Assembly (NCBI GenBank): GCA_034430595.1 | Contig: DAOUEL010000019.1 | Location: 1-64,000 of the forward strand | DNA length: 64,000 nt | Source of the DNA: E44-bin32 sp034430595 | Lineage (GTDB): Bacteria > Chloroflexota > Anaerolineae > Anaerolineales > E44-bin32 | Direction of reading: 5' to 3' | In this document: positions 25,378-33,738 of the stretch, piece by piece | Position numbering within the stretch: the first letter of the stretch is position 1 | How the letters are laid out: each line of letters starts with the position of its first letter | The notes under the pieces: generated by a model | Seen by the model: the letters and a program-made list of their open reading frames with translations, nothing else | Told to the model about the DNA's origin: nothing | Databases searched by the model: none | Position numbers and translations under genes: made by a program

Positions 25378-26099
25378 CAGGCACCTTGTTGAACTCGGCC
25401 ACTATCGCCATCGGGACCCTATTCGGGCTGCTTTTTGGAACCAGGCTCCCCGAGAGAGCGCGTGAGAGCGTGCTGTCAGCATTAGGAGTTTTTACCCTGG
25501 CGATCGGCATCCAGCTCTTCCTGCAGGGCGCAGGGTTCGAGGGTGAAAACATCCTGCTGCCGCTGGTGAGCCTGCTGGTTGGTGCATTGTTGGGGGAATG
25601 GTGGCAGGTTGAAAGAAGACTGGAATGGATCGGGGCTGCGCTGGAACAGCGCTTCGTTGCTGGCCGGAGCGGAGACGATCAGGGCACCCGTTTCATCCGT
25701 GGTTTTGTATCTGCCAGCTTGCTTTTCTGTGTCGGACCGATGACGATCCTCGGGTCAATCCAGGATGGATTGATCGGTGATTACCAACTCCTGGCGATCA
25801 AGGCCGTGCTTGACGGATTCGCCTCGCTCGCCCTGGCCTCGAGCTTCGGCGTTGGCGTGTTATTTTCCATCGTGGTGGTACTTCTTTATCAAGGTGGGCT
25901 CAGCCTGGCGGCAGCTCAGCTTCAGAATTTCTTTACGCCGCTGATGCTGGCCGAGGTATCGGTCGTGGGTGGTGTGCTGCTGTTAAGCCTGGCAATCAGC
26001 ACGCTGCTGCGCTTGAAACCAATCCGGACCGCCAATTTATTGCCGGCCATCATCGTCGTGCCGCTGCTGGTCCTGCTGGTTGAGCGGATTGGGTTGTAG
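25374..26099 (+). CDS. DUF554 family membrane protein (YdfK/YqgA-like)
   Basis: A 241-residue integral membrane protein with about seven hydrophobic segments. The start of the family is clear: MTGTLLNSATIAIGTLFGLLFG, then VLSALGVFTLAIGIQLFLQG and GALLGEWWQVERRLEWIG. The middle carries the typical FIRGFVSASLLFCVGPMTILGSIQDG. The family is widespread in bacteria and is thought to be a transporter; no substrate is known. Start is the ATG overlapping the adenosyltransferase stop. A strong terminator follows the stop. Confidence 0.93.
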   Translation: MTGTLLNSATIAIGTLFGLLFGTRLPERARESVLSALGVFTLAIGIQLFLQGAGFEGENILLPLVSLLVGALLGEWWQVERRLEWIGAALEQRFVAGRSGDDQGTRFIRGFVSASLLFCVGPMTILGSIQDGLIGDYQLLAIKAVLDGFASLALASSFGVGVLFSIVVVLLYQGGLSLAAAQLQNFFTPLMLAEVSVVGGVLLLSLAISTLLRLKPIRTANLLPAIIVVPLLVLLVERIGL

Positions 26100-26113
26100 G
26101 ATTGGTATCTTGC

Positions 26114-26147
26114 GAGGGCGCCTGCATCGAGCAGGCGCCCTCTTTTT
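26114..26147 (+). terminator. Strong intrinsic terminator after DUF554
   Basis: Stem GAGGGCGCCTGC/GCAGGCGCCCTC of 12 base pairs with a five-base loop (ATCGA), followed by TTTTT. It lies 14 bases after the stop codon. On the minus strand the same stem has a weaker A-rich flank, so it may also help the convergent DsbA-like gene. Confidence 0.92.
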
Positions 26148-26152
26148 AGTTG

Positions 26153-26875
26153 TTACTGGGTCGCGGGGGTCCCTGACTGCAGGGCGCTGTCGATCAGCGG
26201 CGCCATGGAGGAGAAAGGTTGAGCTCCAACGACCAACTGTCCGTTAATCAAGAAGCTGGGTGTGGAGCGTACCTCAGTTTGGGTTGCGAAGGCAATGTCG
26301 TTTAAGATTTGATCGCGGTACTGTCCCTGGCTGAGGCAGGAATTGAAGGATGGATCGAGTCCAAGCTGTTCGGCAATCGCTTCCAGTCGAGGACGGCTGA
26401 AACTGCCTACGTTCTCGCCGATCTGATTCGCGAAGAGCATGTCATGGTAAGGCCAGAACTGGCCCTGTTCAGCCGCACACAATCCGGCCATAGCCGCGTC
26501 CTGGGATTCGTTGCCCGGTGCATTCGAATCGATGAAAGGGTAGTTGTGAAAGACGAAGTAGACTTGGCCGGTCTTGATATACGTTTCCAGCAGTTGCTGC
26601 ATGGTCGTTTCGTGAAATTGGCGGCAGGCCGGGCACTGAAAATCAGCGAATTCGTCGATCCGTACCGGTGCATTCGGATCGCCCAGCGTCTCGTCCTGAC
26701 TGGCCGGGTAGTCGAGCACCTCTGCCATGACGATGTCACCGACCATCGCCTGCGTGCGGTAAATCACGATGCCAATAACGACCACGACAATACCCACGAT
26801 AATCAGCGCGCCGATCAGCAAATTCCGCTGCTGTGAGCGGCGTCGTTTCTCTCGAAGCTCCTCACGTTTGCTCAT
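26153..26875 (-). CDS. DsbA/BdbD-like thiol oxidoreductase, membrane anchored
   Basis: A 240-residue thioredoxin-fold protein with a short basic N-terminus and one membrane helix (about 20-42), placing the catalytic domain outside. The redox motif is CPAC in FADFQCPACRQFHETT (about residue 80), and the C-terminal part carries the cis-Pro before SFLINGQL (RSTPSFLING). The VFHNYPFIDSNAPG and HDMLFANQ segments match DSBA-like oxidoreductases of this type, which form disulfides in exported proteins or act in cytochrome maturation. GGAGG lies seven bases upstream of ATG 26875. A partner DsbB or VKOR is not in view. Role as an oxidase is inferred. Confidence 0.92.
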   Translation of the reverse strand: MSKREELREKRRRSQQRNLLIGALIIVGIVVVVIGIVIYRTQAMVGDIVMAEVLDYPASQDETLGDPNAPVRIDEFADFQCPACRQFHETTMQQLLETYIKTGQVYFVFHNYPFIDSNAPGNESQDAAMAGLCAAEQGQFWPYHDMLFANQIGENVGSFSRPRLEAIAEQLGLDPSFNSCLSQGQYRDQILNDIAFATQTEVRSTPSFLINGQLVVGAQPFSSMAPLIDSALQSGTPATQ

Positions 26876-26998
26876 CTATCAACCTCCTGGACGGTGATAA
26901 GTACGAATCCTGCCATAAAAGGTCTCTCTTGTCCATACATAAGGACTTAAGACACGAACCTATCGGGTCATGTGCTGAGCAGGGGATGCAGGTTTTCG

Positions 26999-27067
26999 CT
27001 GGCAGCAATTGAAGTTTGACTAATGACTTGCCGTGGAAATTGATATCACGGCCGTGCTCGCTGCCAG
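26999..27067. other. Nested inverted repeat in the gap after the GNAT gene
   Basis: Outer arms CTGGCAGC (26999-27006) and GCTGCCAG (27060-27067) enclose a smaller hairpin CCGTG/CACGG (27031-27051). The 224-base gap between the DsbA-like gene and the GNAT gene, both on the minus strand, holds no ORF. It may be the 3' end structure of the XRE-TPR-GNAT transcript; no T-run follows, so termination is not proven. Confidence 0.35.
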
Positions 27068-27099
27068 TAAGAGAACCAGGCAGGCGAGCTTTCCGTGGC

Positions 27100-27957
27100 T
27101 TAGAAATTGTCCTGGTACAGTGGATATCGCTGGCCAGTCTCCTGAAAACCGAGCGAGTGGTACAAACGCTGGCTGCTCAGGTTATCCGCCTGGGTGTTGA
27201 CCGAAACTCTACCCAGGCCGCGTCGGGAGTGAACCCGCAACACGTGCTGGATCAATGCCCGGCCATATCCCTGGCCTTGTTGATCGGGCAGAACCGCAAG
27301 GCGGGCAAGATGGGCTCCGAGGGCCGAGGCGGTGCTGATTTGATAGCCCACGATCTGACCATCGACTTCCAGAACGGTTGCGAGCGAGGCGAGCGAATGT
27401 GCGGCGATCAGTGACCGGAGTGACAGGCTCCAAATCGGGTTGAAAGCAGCGTTATCAATCGCAACGACATCAGCCAGGTCATCTTTCTGCATCATTCGGA
27501 TACCGAGCTCATTAGCCTGGTGCAGATCAACCTGTGGATCGCTGTTGGACCATTCCAGGAACAGTACCTCATTCGCCAGCTTGAAACTCGACGCCTGAAG
27601 CAGGCGGCTAAACCAATCCCGGGTGGAGAGGGCAGTGGCGCAAGAGGCACCGAGCTGGATGGCGCTAACCCTGGCAGGCTCCCAAAGAGCCTGCCATTGT
27701 TCTTCTTCCTGCCGTTCTTCGCCGACGGCGAAGAGCCTGATCCAAGCCACCTGCGGGGGATCAGGCGGACAGGCGATAATGGCAAGCGGGTTCTCTCCTT
27801 CCGAGAGAAGCAAGAAAGGCTGTTCGTCGAGAATGTCGAAGATGCTGAACCAGTCAAGGTGGAAGTGCTTGAGTGCGGCGCTCGTCAGGAAAGAGCCGAT
27901 TAGATTCCGATCGCTGCTGGAGACCGTATACACACCTGAATTATTCACTCTGGCCAT
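27100..27957 (-). CDS. GNAT-family N-acetyltransferase (two-domain type)
   Basis: A 285-residue protein. The C-terminal half is a GNAT domain: the acetyl-CoA loop LAVLPDQQGQGYGRALIQHV (Q/R-x-x-G-x-A, about 220-239) and the end QRLYHSLGFQETGQRYPLY. The N-terminal half (about 1-150) is a second, more divergent alpha/beta region, possibly a degenerate GNAT repeat. The frame begins with TTG 27960 or ATG 27957; I use the ATG, but no ribosome-binding site is clear. It lies nine bases after a TPR gene that itself overlaps an XRE regulator, so the three form one operon. The substrate is unknown: antibiotics, amines or protein N-termini are all possible. Confidence 0.87.
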   Translation of the reverse strand: MARVNNSGVYTVSSSDRNLIGSFLTSAALKHFHLDWFSIFDILDEQPFLLLSEGENPLAIIACPPDPPQVAWIRLFAVGEERQEEEQWQALWEPARVSAIQLGASCATALSTRDWFSRLLQASSFKLANEVLFLEWSNSDPQVDLHQANELGIRMMQKDDLADVVAIDNAAFNPIWSLSLRSLIAAHSLASLATVLEVDGQIVGYQISTASALGAHLARLAVLPDQQGQGYGRALIQHVLRVHSRRGLGRVSVNTQADNLSSQRLYHSLGFQETGQRYPLYQDNF

Positions 27958-27966
27958 CAAGGGGGG

Positions 27967-28509
27967 TCAGCGGTTCAGCAAGCGGGTGGGGAGGCGCATG
28001 ATTGCCTGGATTATTCGCCCGAATAATCCCCGCCTGGGTCGTGCATCGAGTGCGGCTTGCATGCTATCCAGGGCTTGAAATGCCTGGCCACTTTTCAACT
28101 GCAGTCTCGACACTGCCTGGAGTGTATACGACCGGGCTTCATCATCGTCAATCTCATCGAAGATGGCCAGTGCCCGCTGGTAAAGAGCGAGGGCAAGGTC
28201 CGGCCGACCAAGTGCTTCTTGGACGGCGGCTTCGTTTCCAATGGATTGCGCCTGCAGTCGCCGTTCGCCCGCTTCAGCGAAGATCTCCGTTGTGCCACTC
28301 AACGCCTCCAATGCTTCCTGCGGCCGGTCCACTTTAATCAGGGTAACGGCAGAATTGTTAGCCATTTCTGCGGCCCGCACGGGTTGCCCAGCCTGACGGT
28401 AGAGTGCGGCAGCTTCCCTAAACCCGTCCAGCGCAGCTTGAAATTGGTCCTGGCGGAAATGTTCCAACGCTTCCTCCGCCAGTTGATCTGCTGCCGCCGG
28501 CTCGTTCAA
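27967..28509 (-). CDS. TPR protein in the XRE-GNAT operon
   Basis: A 180-residue helical protein made of about four tetratricopeptide repeats (for example AAEMANNSAVTLIKVDRPQEALEAL and LGRPDLALALYQRALAIFDE). There is no signal peptide, but the last 25 residues are basic (FGRIIQAIMRLPTRLLNR), suggesting an amphipathic membrane-touching tail. Its start overlaps the XRE gene by four bases. TPR proteins paired with double-helix-turn-helix regulators often act as receptors for small molecules or as partners that control the regulator (inference). No enzymatic motif. Confidence 0.85.
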   Translation of the reverse strand: MNEPAAADQLAEEALEHFRQDQFQAALDGFREAAALYRQAGQPVRAAEMANNSAVTLIKVDRPQEALEALSGTTEIFAEAGERRLQAQSIGNEAAVQEALGRPDLALALYQRALAIFDEIDDDEARSYTLQAVSRLQLKSGQAFQALDSMQAALDARPRRGLFGRIIQAIMRLPTRLLNR

Positions 28510-29177
28510 GGGAGGAGTTCCGTCAACGCTTCTGATACGGCACGTAAATCGGCCAGATCCAATTCAGAAAGACGCCTGGCCATGTGAAGGTAAGTTAGGT
28601 GGGTGGGATTGTGGAAGAAAAGACGCAGGTCATCAGGCAGGGCAAGGAATTGCTCAAATGCGACCTTGTTGGCCAGCCATTCCCCGACCGGGCCTTCCTT
28701 ATCGATGAAGTCGTCCATCTGGCAGCCGAGTATCTGCAGTAGGCTCTCCAGGTCGGGTACGGGTACCGGCCGCTCACCCCGTTCGTATGCGCTGACACGG
28801 CTCACCGGCATTTCTACAGCTTCTGCAAGCGACTTCTGGGTGAGATTCTTCTCCTCGCGCGCTTGCCGCAACTGAGCGCCGATTATGTGCTGACGCAGGG
28901 TGACCATGATCTGGGTGTCGAAGCGGTAGCCTTCCTCCAGGTCCTCCGGAGAAGGATTAAGGAACAGCCCGAGGGGAGAATCCAGGTGGTAAGCAAGCAC
29001 TTCGAGCTCGGGCAGTGAAATTGATTTCCGGCCATGTTCATAGGAAGAGAGGGTACTTGTGCTTATTCCGAGCAGTTCGGCAATCTCGGTTAGGCTTTTC
29101 CCGTTCTCGGTCCGAACCTCACGCATCAAGGCACCGAGCATTTTTGCTCTAAGCAGGCGAGTTTGGGGATCCGTCAT
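28506..29177 (-). CDS. Transcription regulator with two XRE helix-turn-helix domains
   Basis: A 223-residue protein with two HTH_3/XRE domains. The first is GKSLTEIAELLGISTSTLSSYEHGRKSISL (about 26-55), the second is NLTQKSLAEAVEMPVSRVSAYERGERPVPV (about 106-135), both with the usual five-helix outline. The C-terminal part (about 150-223) is helical and carries no known ligand domain. Two DNA-binding domains in one chain may let a monomer bind two half-sites. It leads an operon with the TPR and GNAT genes, overlapping the TPR gene by four bases, so it may regulate that operon or a distant regulon; targets are unknown. Confidence 0.9.
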   Translation of the reverse strand: MTDPQTRLLRAKMLGALMREVRTENGKSLTEIAELLGISTSTLSSYEHGRKSISLPELEVLAYHLDSPLGLFLNPSPEDLEEGYRFDTQIMVTLRQHIIGAQLRQAREEKNLTQKSLAEAVEMPVSRVSAYERGERPVPVPDLESLLQILGCQMDDFIDKEGPVGEWLANKVAFEQFLALPDDLRLFFHNPTHLTYLHMARRLSELDLADLRAVSEALTELLP

Positions 29178-29274
29178 CGGGCAGCTCCATGAAACAGGCT
29201 TGAGCGATTATAGCGCACCTTGAGGCAGTCCCAAAATCCCCGCCAGGCGTGCGGCGGAATCGAGCGTAACCGAA

Positions 29275-30441
29275 TCAATCTGGCTGTCTCACGGTTAGGG
29301 CTTCACGAATTCGCGCGCCAAACTCCACGAGTGCCAATGTGCCGCGTCCATCAGGAAAGCGGCGTTGGAGCGGAGTGTGCATCGCGTTTGCAAGGGCTAT
29401 GTTATCGTCCATATGCGGGATCGCGGTCAAGTCCGAGCCGCTGAGACGCTCTTCTAGGGTGCGGACCGTCAGGCTGTCGGTTGGGTAGGGGCGGTTTGAG
29501 AGGAAAAGCACACGATCCGCAGCGATGCCGTCCTGGAAGAGCGACTCGCGAATCTCGATCGCCGACGATACGCCAAGTTCATCGGGAAAGAAAACCAACA
29601 CGATGATCGAAGCCTGGCTGAGAGCAAGGCGGGAAACCGGCCCCAGACTGCGTCCAAGATCGGCTACCACAAAACGGTAGGTCGAGCGCAGGGATTGAAG
29701 TACAGGCCCGATCTGGGTTACCTGGATTCTTTCGGCCTCTCCAGGGTGGTCCAAGCCGGGAATGAGAGACATCGCCCAGCCTTTGGGAGGGATCAAGCGC
29801 TTCTTCAACTCGTCCGGGCTGAGATCCGGCAAGTCGATTGCGGTGAGCTCAACGATATTTAAGTCTGCCGTTCCAGCTGTTATTTCCCTCAGGGAGCCGA
29901 GCGGCAGATCGAGATCGAGCAGGATGACCTGGTCGGCGCCGGCCTCCATCCCCAACAGGTGGGCCAGGTTCACCGTCAGAGAGGAAGTCCCGACCCCTCC
30001 GCGTACACCAAGAAAGGTAATCAGAGATCCCGGGCCACCACGTGTCAGTTTTGTTTCAAGGCTCGCGCTCGCGGGATGGAAGGAGTCGATAAATTGGCCT
30101 AGTTGATCGACCGCATCAGGCTGTTTCACCAGGTAGCGGTCGGCACCGGCTTCCATCGCTTCGGTTGTCTTTTCCGGTTGGCTGACGTGGGTCAGTACGA
30201 CGATCGGCGTTCGTTGGGTGCGCTGGTCGCGGCGGAGTTTCTGGATTAGCTCGATCCCATCGATATCGGGAAGATCAAGCTCGGTGACGATTAAATCCAC
30301 CCGGTCGCGCCAGGCGATGATGAGCCCTTCCTTACCGGCCAGCACATGTTGAACCTGACGTCCCCCCTCCGTGATCGTCAGCGTGAGGAAATCGGCCGTC
30401 TGACGATCGGGCTCAATCAACAGGATGTTAGAAGCCTTCAA
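29275..30441 (-). CDS. Receiver-CpaE/MinD-type ATPase fusion with altered receiver
   Basis: A 388-residue protein with an N-terminal receiver (about 1-120) and a MinD/CpaE-like ATPase (about 135-388). The receiver has LIEPDRQT and the Lys motif DRYLVKQPDA, but the phosphorylated Asp position holds Glu: LIVTELDLPDIDG (about residue 54). The ATPase loop reads GVRGGVGTSSLTVNLAHL, with Arg where MinD has the first signature Lys; RGGVG is common in CpaE-like proteins. The switch region is ILLDLDLPLGSLREI. The pair is typical of localisation ATPases of type IV pili or polar organelles. The start is TTG, with AAGGAG upstream. It sits downstream of an OmpR regulator and two histidine kinases; no pilus gene is seen nearby. 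Confidence 0.9.
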   Translation of the reverse strand: MKASNILLIEPDRQTADFLTLTITEGGRQVQHVLAGKEGLIIAWRDRVDLIVTELDLPDIDGIELIQKLRRDQRTQRTPIVVLTHVSQPEKTTEAMEAGADRYLVKQPDAVDQLGQFIDSFHPASASLETKLTRGGPGSLITFLGVRGGVGTSSLTVNLAHLLGMEAGADQVILLDLDLPLGSLREITAGTADLNIVELTAIDLPDLSPDELKKRLIPPKGWAMSLIPGLDHPGEAERIQVTQIGPVLQSLRSTYRFVVADLGRSLGPVSRLALSQASIIVLVFFPDELGVSSAIEIRESLFQDGIAADRVLFLSNRPYPTDSLTVRTLEERLSGSDLTAIPHMDDNIALANAMHTPLQRRFPDGRGTLALVEFGARIREALTVRQPD

Positions 30442-30455
30442 GGTCGAAAGGCTCC

Positions 30456-31166
30456 TTAGCTTTCTTCATCAATCGGAGGCATGAGGTAGCCGATTCCCTG
30501 GCGGGTAACAATATGGGTCGGGTTCTTTGGATCGGGTTCGATCTTCTGCCGCAGCCGGCTGAGGCATACCCACAGGATCTCCTTGTCGTCCTTGTACTCC
30601 GGACCCCAGACCGACGTAAGCAGATCCTCCGGGCTGAGAACGTTGCCGATTGCGTTGGCAAATGTCTGGAGCAAGCGGTACTCGGTCGCTGTAAGAGAAA
30701 TTGGCTCACCGCTCACGAGCACCTCGGCTTTGGCCAGGTCGATCTCGAGATTGTGGTGTATGAACACTGGCTGGTGGAATCCATCCACCGTCTCGCGCTC
30801 TGCACGACGCAGAACCGCGCGCACACGGGCCAGGAGTTCCTGGGCTGAAAAGGGTTTGACGATGTAATCATCCGCGCCAGCATCCAGCCCGCGCACGCGA
30901 TCACGCTCTTCACCCTTGGCCGTGAGGATGATGATCGGCACCGATGAGAATTCACGGATGCGCTCGCAGGCGGTGAACCCATCCATGACCGGCATCATGA
31001 CGTCCAGCAGCACGATATCGGGTTTTTCAGCTGCGACCGCGTCAACAGCCTGCTGCCCATCCATGGCTGTAATTACAGAATAGCCGGCGGTTTCCAGGTT
31101 GATCTGGACCAGAGCCAGATACCTTGGTTCGTCGTCCACCACCAGGATGTTCGTCGGATCAGACAT
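30456..31166 (-). CDS. OmpR/PhoB-family response regulator
   Basis: A 236-residue two-domain response regulator. The receiver has NILVVDDEPRYLALV, the phosphorylatable Asp in DIVLLDVMMPVMDG (about 54), the Thr in IIILTAKGEERDRV and the Lys in DDYIVKPFSAQE. The C-terminal winged helix (about 135-225) shows LEIDLAKAEVLVSGEPISLTATEYRLL, the usual PhoB wing sequence, and ends with ILWVCLSRLRQKIE. The gene overlaps the histidine kinase gene at 31159 by eight bases, so the pair is coupled. Target genes are unknown. The receiver-CpaE gene is next on the same strand. Confidence 0.96.
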   Translation of the reverse strand: MSDPTNILVVDDEPRYLALVQINLETAGYSVITAMDGQQAVDAVAAEKPDIVLLDVMMPVMDGFTACERIREFSSVPIIILTAKGEERDRVRGLDAGADDYIVKPFSAQELLARVRAVLRRAERETVDGFHQPVFIHHNLEIDLAKAEVLVSGEPISLTATEYRLLQTFANAIGNVLSPEDLLTSVWGPEYKDDKEILWVCLSRLRQKIEPDPKNPTHIVTRQGIGYLMPPIDEES

Positions 31167-32409
31167 CGGAAGACTCCTGCTCTTGTGATGAGGTCGATTC
31201 TAAAGGCAGTTCGAAGAAGAAGGTTGTACCTTCCCCAGGCACGCTCTCGACACCGATTTCGCCGCTGTGAGCTTCGACGATCTTGCGGCTGATGTAAAGT
31301 CCTAGTCCTGTTCCTCGGATATTACTAGATTCAGGCATGCGGAAAAAGCGTTCAAAGAGATGGATGGCATGTTCGGGGGGGATTCCTGGACCGTGGTCAA
31401 TCACTTCGATCCGCATCCGATCATCTTTTTCCATGACTCGCACTTTCACCGGAGAGCCGGGGGCATATTTGTTGGCGTTGGTTAACATATTATCCAGCAC
31501 CTGGGCAATTCGGGTGGGGTCCAGGCGGATTTTTGGCAGATTGTCTGCAATTTCAAGCTCAATTTGAACGTCGGGATGAGCGCCCTGTAACCGTTGAACG
31601 CTATCGCGAATAACGGGTCCGAGCGGTGCAGGTTCGAGCGTCATGCTGAGCGATCCGCTCTCAAGTCGGGACGAATCGAGCAGGTTGTCGATCAGTTCCC
31701 GCAGGCGGTCTGCCTCGTCATCAATGATGCGCAAGAACTCCTCGCGCTCTGCCTCTTCCCAGGTGGTGTCCTCCCGCAGGAGCGTCGTGACGTAACCCTT
31801 GATAAAGCCGAGCGGGGTTCGCAGTTCGTGGGAGATGGTCGAGATGAATTCATCCTGCATGCGAGCGAGTTCACGCTGGGCCTCTAGGCTGGCAATCCGG
31901 CGCGCCATGCGGCGATTCTCGAGCAGCTGGCCGACGTGCCAGGCGACAAACTCGGCCAGGCGGATATGCTCAGCTGGGTAGGCTGGTCCACCGAATCGCC
32001 CAAAAACCAGGCTGCCGACGCAGCGGCCGATCACCATAAGCGGAAGTCCGAGGTAATCACGCTGGCGATCGCGTTCCTTTACGCTCGCCCCGGCGTCCTC
32101 CTGGCGCAAAGTTGTCTGGCCGCTGCGGAACGCTTCCTGAGCTGCTTCTTCACCCCAGACCAGTTCAGCACCGCGCGATCGCCCCCGGCCAAGCGCGCGG
32201 GCGTAATGCGGCTCAAGCTGCTCGCTCTCCTCATCATAGAGGTAAAGGGCGACGGTATCAAAGATGAAGATCGTGCGGGCCAGGCGGAAAACAGCGTCAA
32301 GCCCCGATTCGGTGTCGAAGGTCTCGGCGACAATGCGTGCGATTGCGTAGACGGCGTTGAGTTCGGTGCCGTGCGTGAGTGTATCGCTCGGGATAAGCGG
32401 ACTGGTCAT
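31159..32409 (-). CDS. GAF-domain sensor histidine kinase
   Basis: A 416-residue cytoplasmic histidine kinase. The N-terminal 170 residues form a GAF domain (TVFRLARTIFIFDTVALYLYDEESEQLEPHYARA and following) that may bind a small ligand. The kinase core has the H-box FISTISHELRTPLGFIKGYV (phosphorylated His about 200), the N-box DNMLTNANKYAPG, the G1 motif VIDHGPGIPPEH and the G2 motif RGTGLGLYISRKIVEAHSG. No membrane helix, so it senses an internal signal. It overlaps the OmpR regulator by eight bases, and a second kinase gene lies eight bases upstream. Cognate partner very likely the OmpR regulator. Confidence 0.95.
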   Translation of the reverse strand: MTSPLIPSDTLTHGTELNAVYAIARIVAETFDTESGLDAVFRLARTIFIFDTVALYLYDEESEQLEPHYARALGRGRSRGAELVWGEEAAQEAFRSGQTTLRQEDAGASVKERDRQRDYLGLPLMVIGRCVGSLVFGRFGGPAYPAEHIRLAEFVAWHVGQLLENRRMARRIASLEAQRELARMQDEFISTISHELRTPLGFIKGYVTTLLREDTTWEEAEREEFLRIIDDEADRLRELIDNLLDSSRLESGSLSMTLEPAPLGPVIRDSVQRLQGAHPDVQIELEIADNLPKIRLDPTRIAQVLDNMLTNANKYAPGSPVKVRVMEKDDRMRIEVIDHGPGIPPEHAIHLFERFFRMPESSNIRGTGLGLYISRKIVEAHSGEIGVESVPGEGTTFFFELPLESTSSQEQESSDV

Positions 32410-32416
32410 CAGTATC

Positions 32417-33586
32417 TCATGCCGTTGGGACGGTGAATTTGAAGACCGTCCCCTGCCCCTCTACGCTATCCACGCTCAGTTGGCTGCCATGAGCTTCGAC
32501 GATCAATTTGGCGAGCGCCAGGCCAAGTCCGGTGCCACCGTAGCGGCGGGTGGCAGAGTCGTCCAACTGGTGAAAGGGTTCGAAGATTTCATCCAGGCGG
32601 TCCTGCGGGATTCCAATTCCCGTATCGCGTACGCTGAAGTCAACCCCGAGATCACCAGGCACGGCACTCACAGTGACGCGACCATTTCCCGGAGTGAACT
32701 TAATGCCGTTATCTACGAGTTGAAAAAGGGCCCATGAGAGCCGTTCCTGGTCGATCTTCACGGCGGGCAAATCAGGGATTAGATCGACCTCAAGCACGAC
32801 ACCGGCTTTCTCGGCTTTGGGTTGAGAACGCTTGATGATAGCCTCGATCATCGGCGGAATGTTTGTAGGTGACACCCGCAGTGTGAGACCCTCGCGCGCC
32901 GCGGTCGAGAATTCGATCAGATCTTCGATCAGGCTCCCAAGCCGCTCAGATGCTCGTTTTATGACCTGTGCTGCTTCCATCTGCTCCGGTTCAAGGCTGC
33001 CCAGCTCTCCGGCTGAAAGCAGTTCGGCGTAGCCCTTGATGTGCGAGAGCGGGGTGCGAAGCTCGTGCGAGATGTTCGAGATCAGGTTGGCTTTAATCTG
33101 GTTGATCTCTGTCAGGCGATCCAGGGCATGCCGCAGTTCTTTTGTGCGCTCATCAACTCGCTTTTGCAGGGTGCGGTTGGATTCCTGAAGCGCAGCATGA
33201 AGCTCAACGATCTGCTGGGTGACGGCTTGATCCAGGGTCTCACGATCCAGGAAGTTCAGTTGGAGCAGCGTTTGCCCCAACAGCCCATGCTCGCCTTTGT
33301 CGGCGGCTGTCCGCTGGACTTCTAGAGCCTGTTCAAGCTGGCTTTCGTTTATCACTCCCTGACGGATAAGGAATTCACCAATACGGGGCACAAGCCACTG
33401 CGGTGTTGTGTCCAACGGGGCAAATTTGGGCAACCCATCCAGGTATGCCTTCTCGCCAAGAAGCGAGAGCAGCGCCAGGTCGATCCCACAGTTCGGGCAG
33501 GCGCGTGCGTCACCCGGCAGCGGGTGATCACACTGTGGGCAATACACAACGACCTGACGGCTGGCTGGCAACTGTGCGTCGGACAT
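32417..33586 (-). CDS. Histidine kinase with N-terminal zinc ribbon and MshEN-like segment
   Basis: A 389-residue kinase with an unusual N-terminus. Residues 14-40 form a zinc-ribbon (CPQCDHPLPGDARACPNCG, four Cys). About 60-130 resemble the N-terminal domain of type II secretion/pilus ATPases, recognisable by IGEFLIRQGVINESQLEQAL and LGQTLLQLNFLDRETLDQAV. This domain binds cyclic di-GMP in some pilus ATPases, so the kinase may do so (inference). A coiled coil then precedes the core with NLISNISHELRTPLSHIKGY, FQLVDNGIKFTPG, RDTGIGIPQDRLDEIFEPF and RYGGTGLGLALAKLIVEAHG. No membrane segment. It starts the minus-strand signalling operon and is divergent from a receiver gene at 33739. Confidence 0.9.
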   Translation of the reverse strand: MSDAQLPASRQVVVYCPQCDHPLPGDARACPNCGIDLALLSLLGEKAYLDGLPKFAPLDTTPQWLVPRIGEFLIRQGVINESQLEQALEVQRTAADKGEHGLLGQTLLQLNFLDRETLDQAVTQQIVELHAALQESNRTLQKRVDERTKELRHALDRLTEINQIKANLISNISHELRTPLSHIKGYAELLSAGELGSLEPEQMEAAQVIKRASERLGSLIEDLIEFSTAAREGLTLRVSPTNIPPMIEAIIKRSQPKAEKAGVVLEVDLIPDLPAVKIDQERLSWALFQLVDNGIKFTPGNGRVTVSAVPGDLGVDFSVRDTGIGIPQDRLDEIFEPFHQLDDSATRRYGGTGLGLALAKLIVEAHGSQLSVDSVEGQGTVFKFTVPTA

Positions 33587-33738
33587 TAATCCCTGCTGTA
33601 TCTTAGAACGCCGAGCTCATCATAGCGTTTCCTGATATCTCGTGCAAGGCATTCCGAGGTCATGCTTGATGAAAGGACCCTGTAAGGTTCAAAGCGACCG
33701 AAATCAGTGATAATGAGGTCGCAGAAAGGGTGGTAACT

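Noticed and set aside
27520..27903. 127-codon plus-strand frame opposite the GNAT gene
   Set aside because: The antisense GNAT frame has clear motifs; this one has none.
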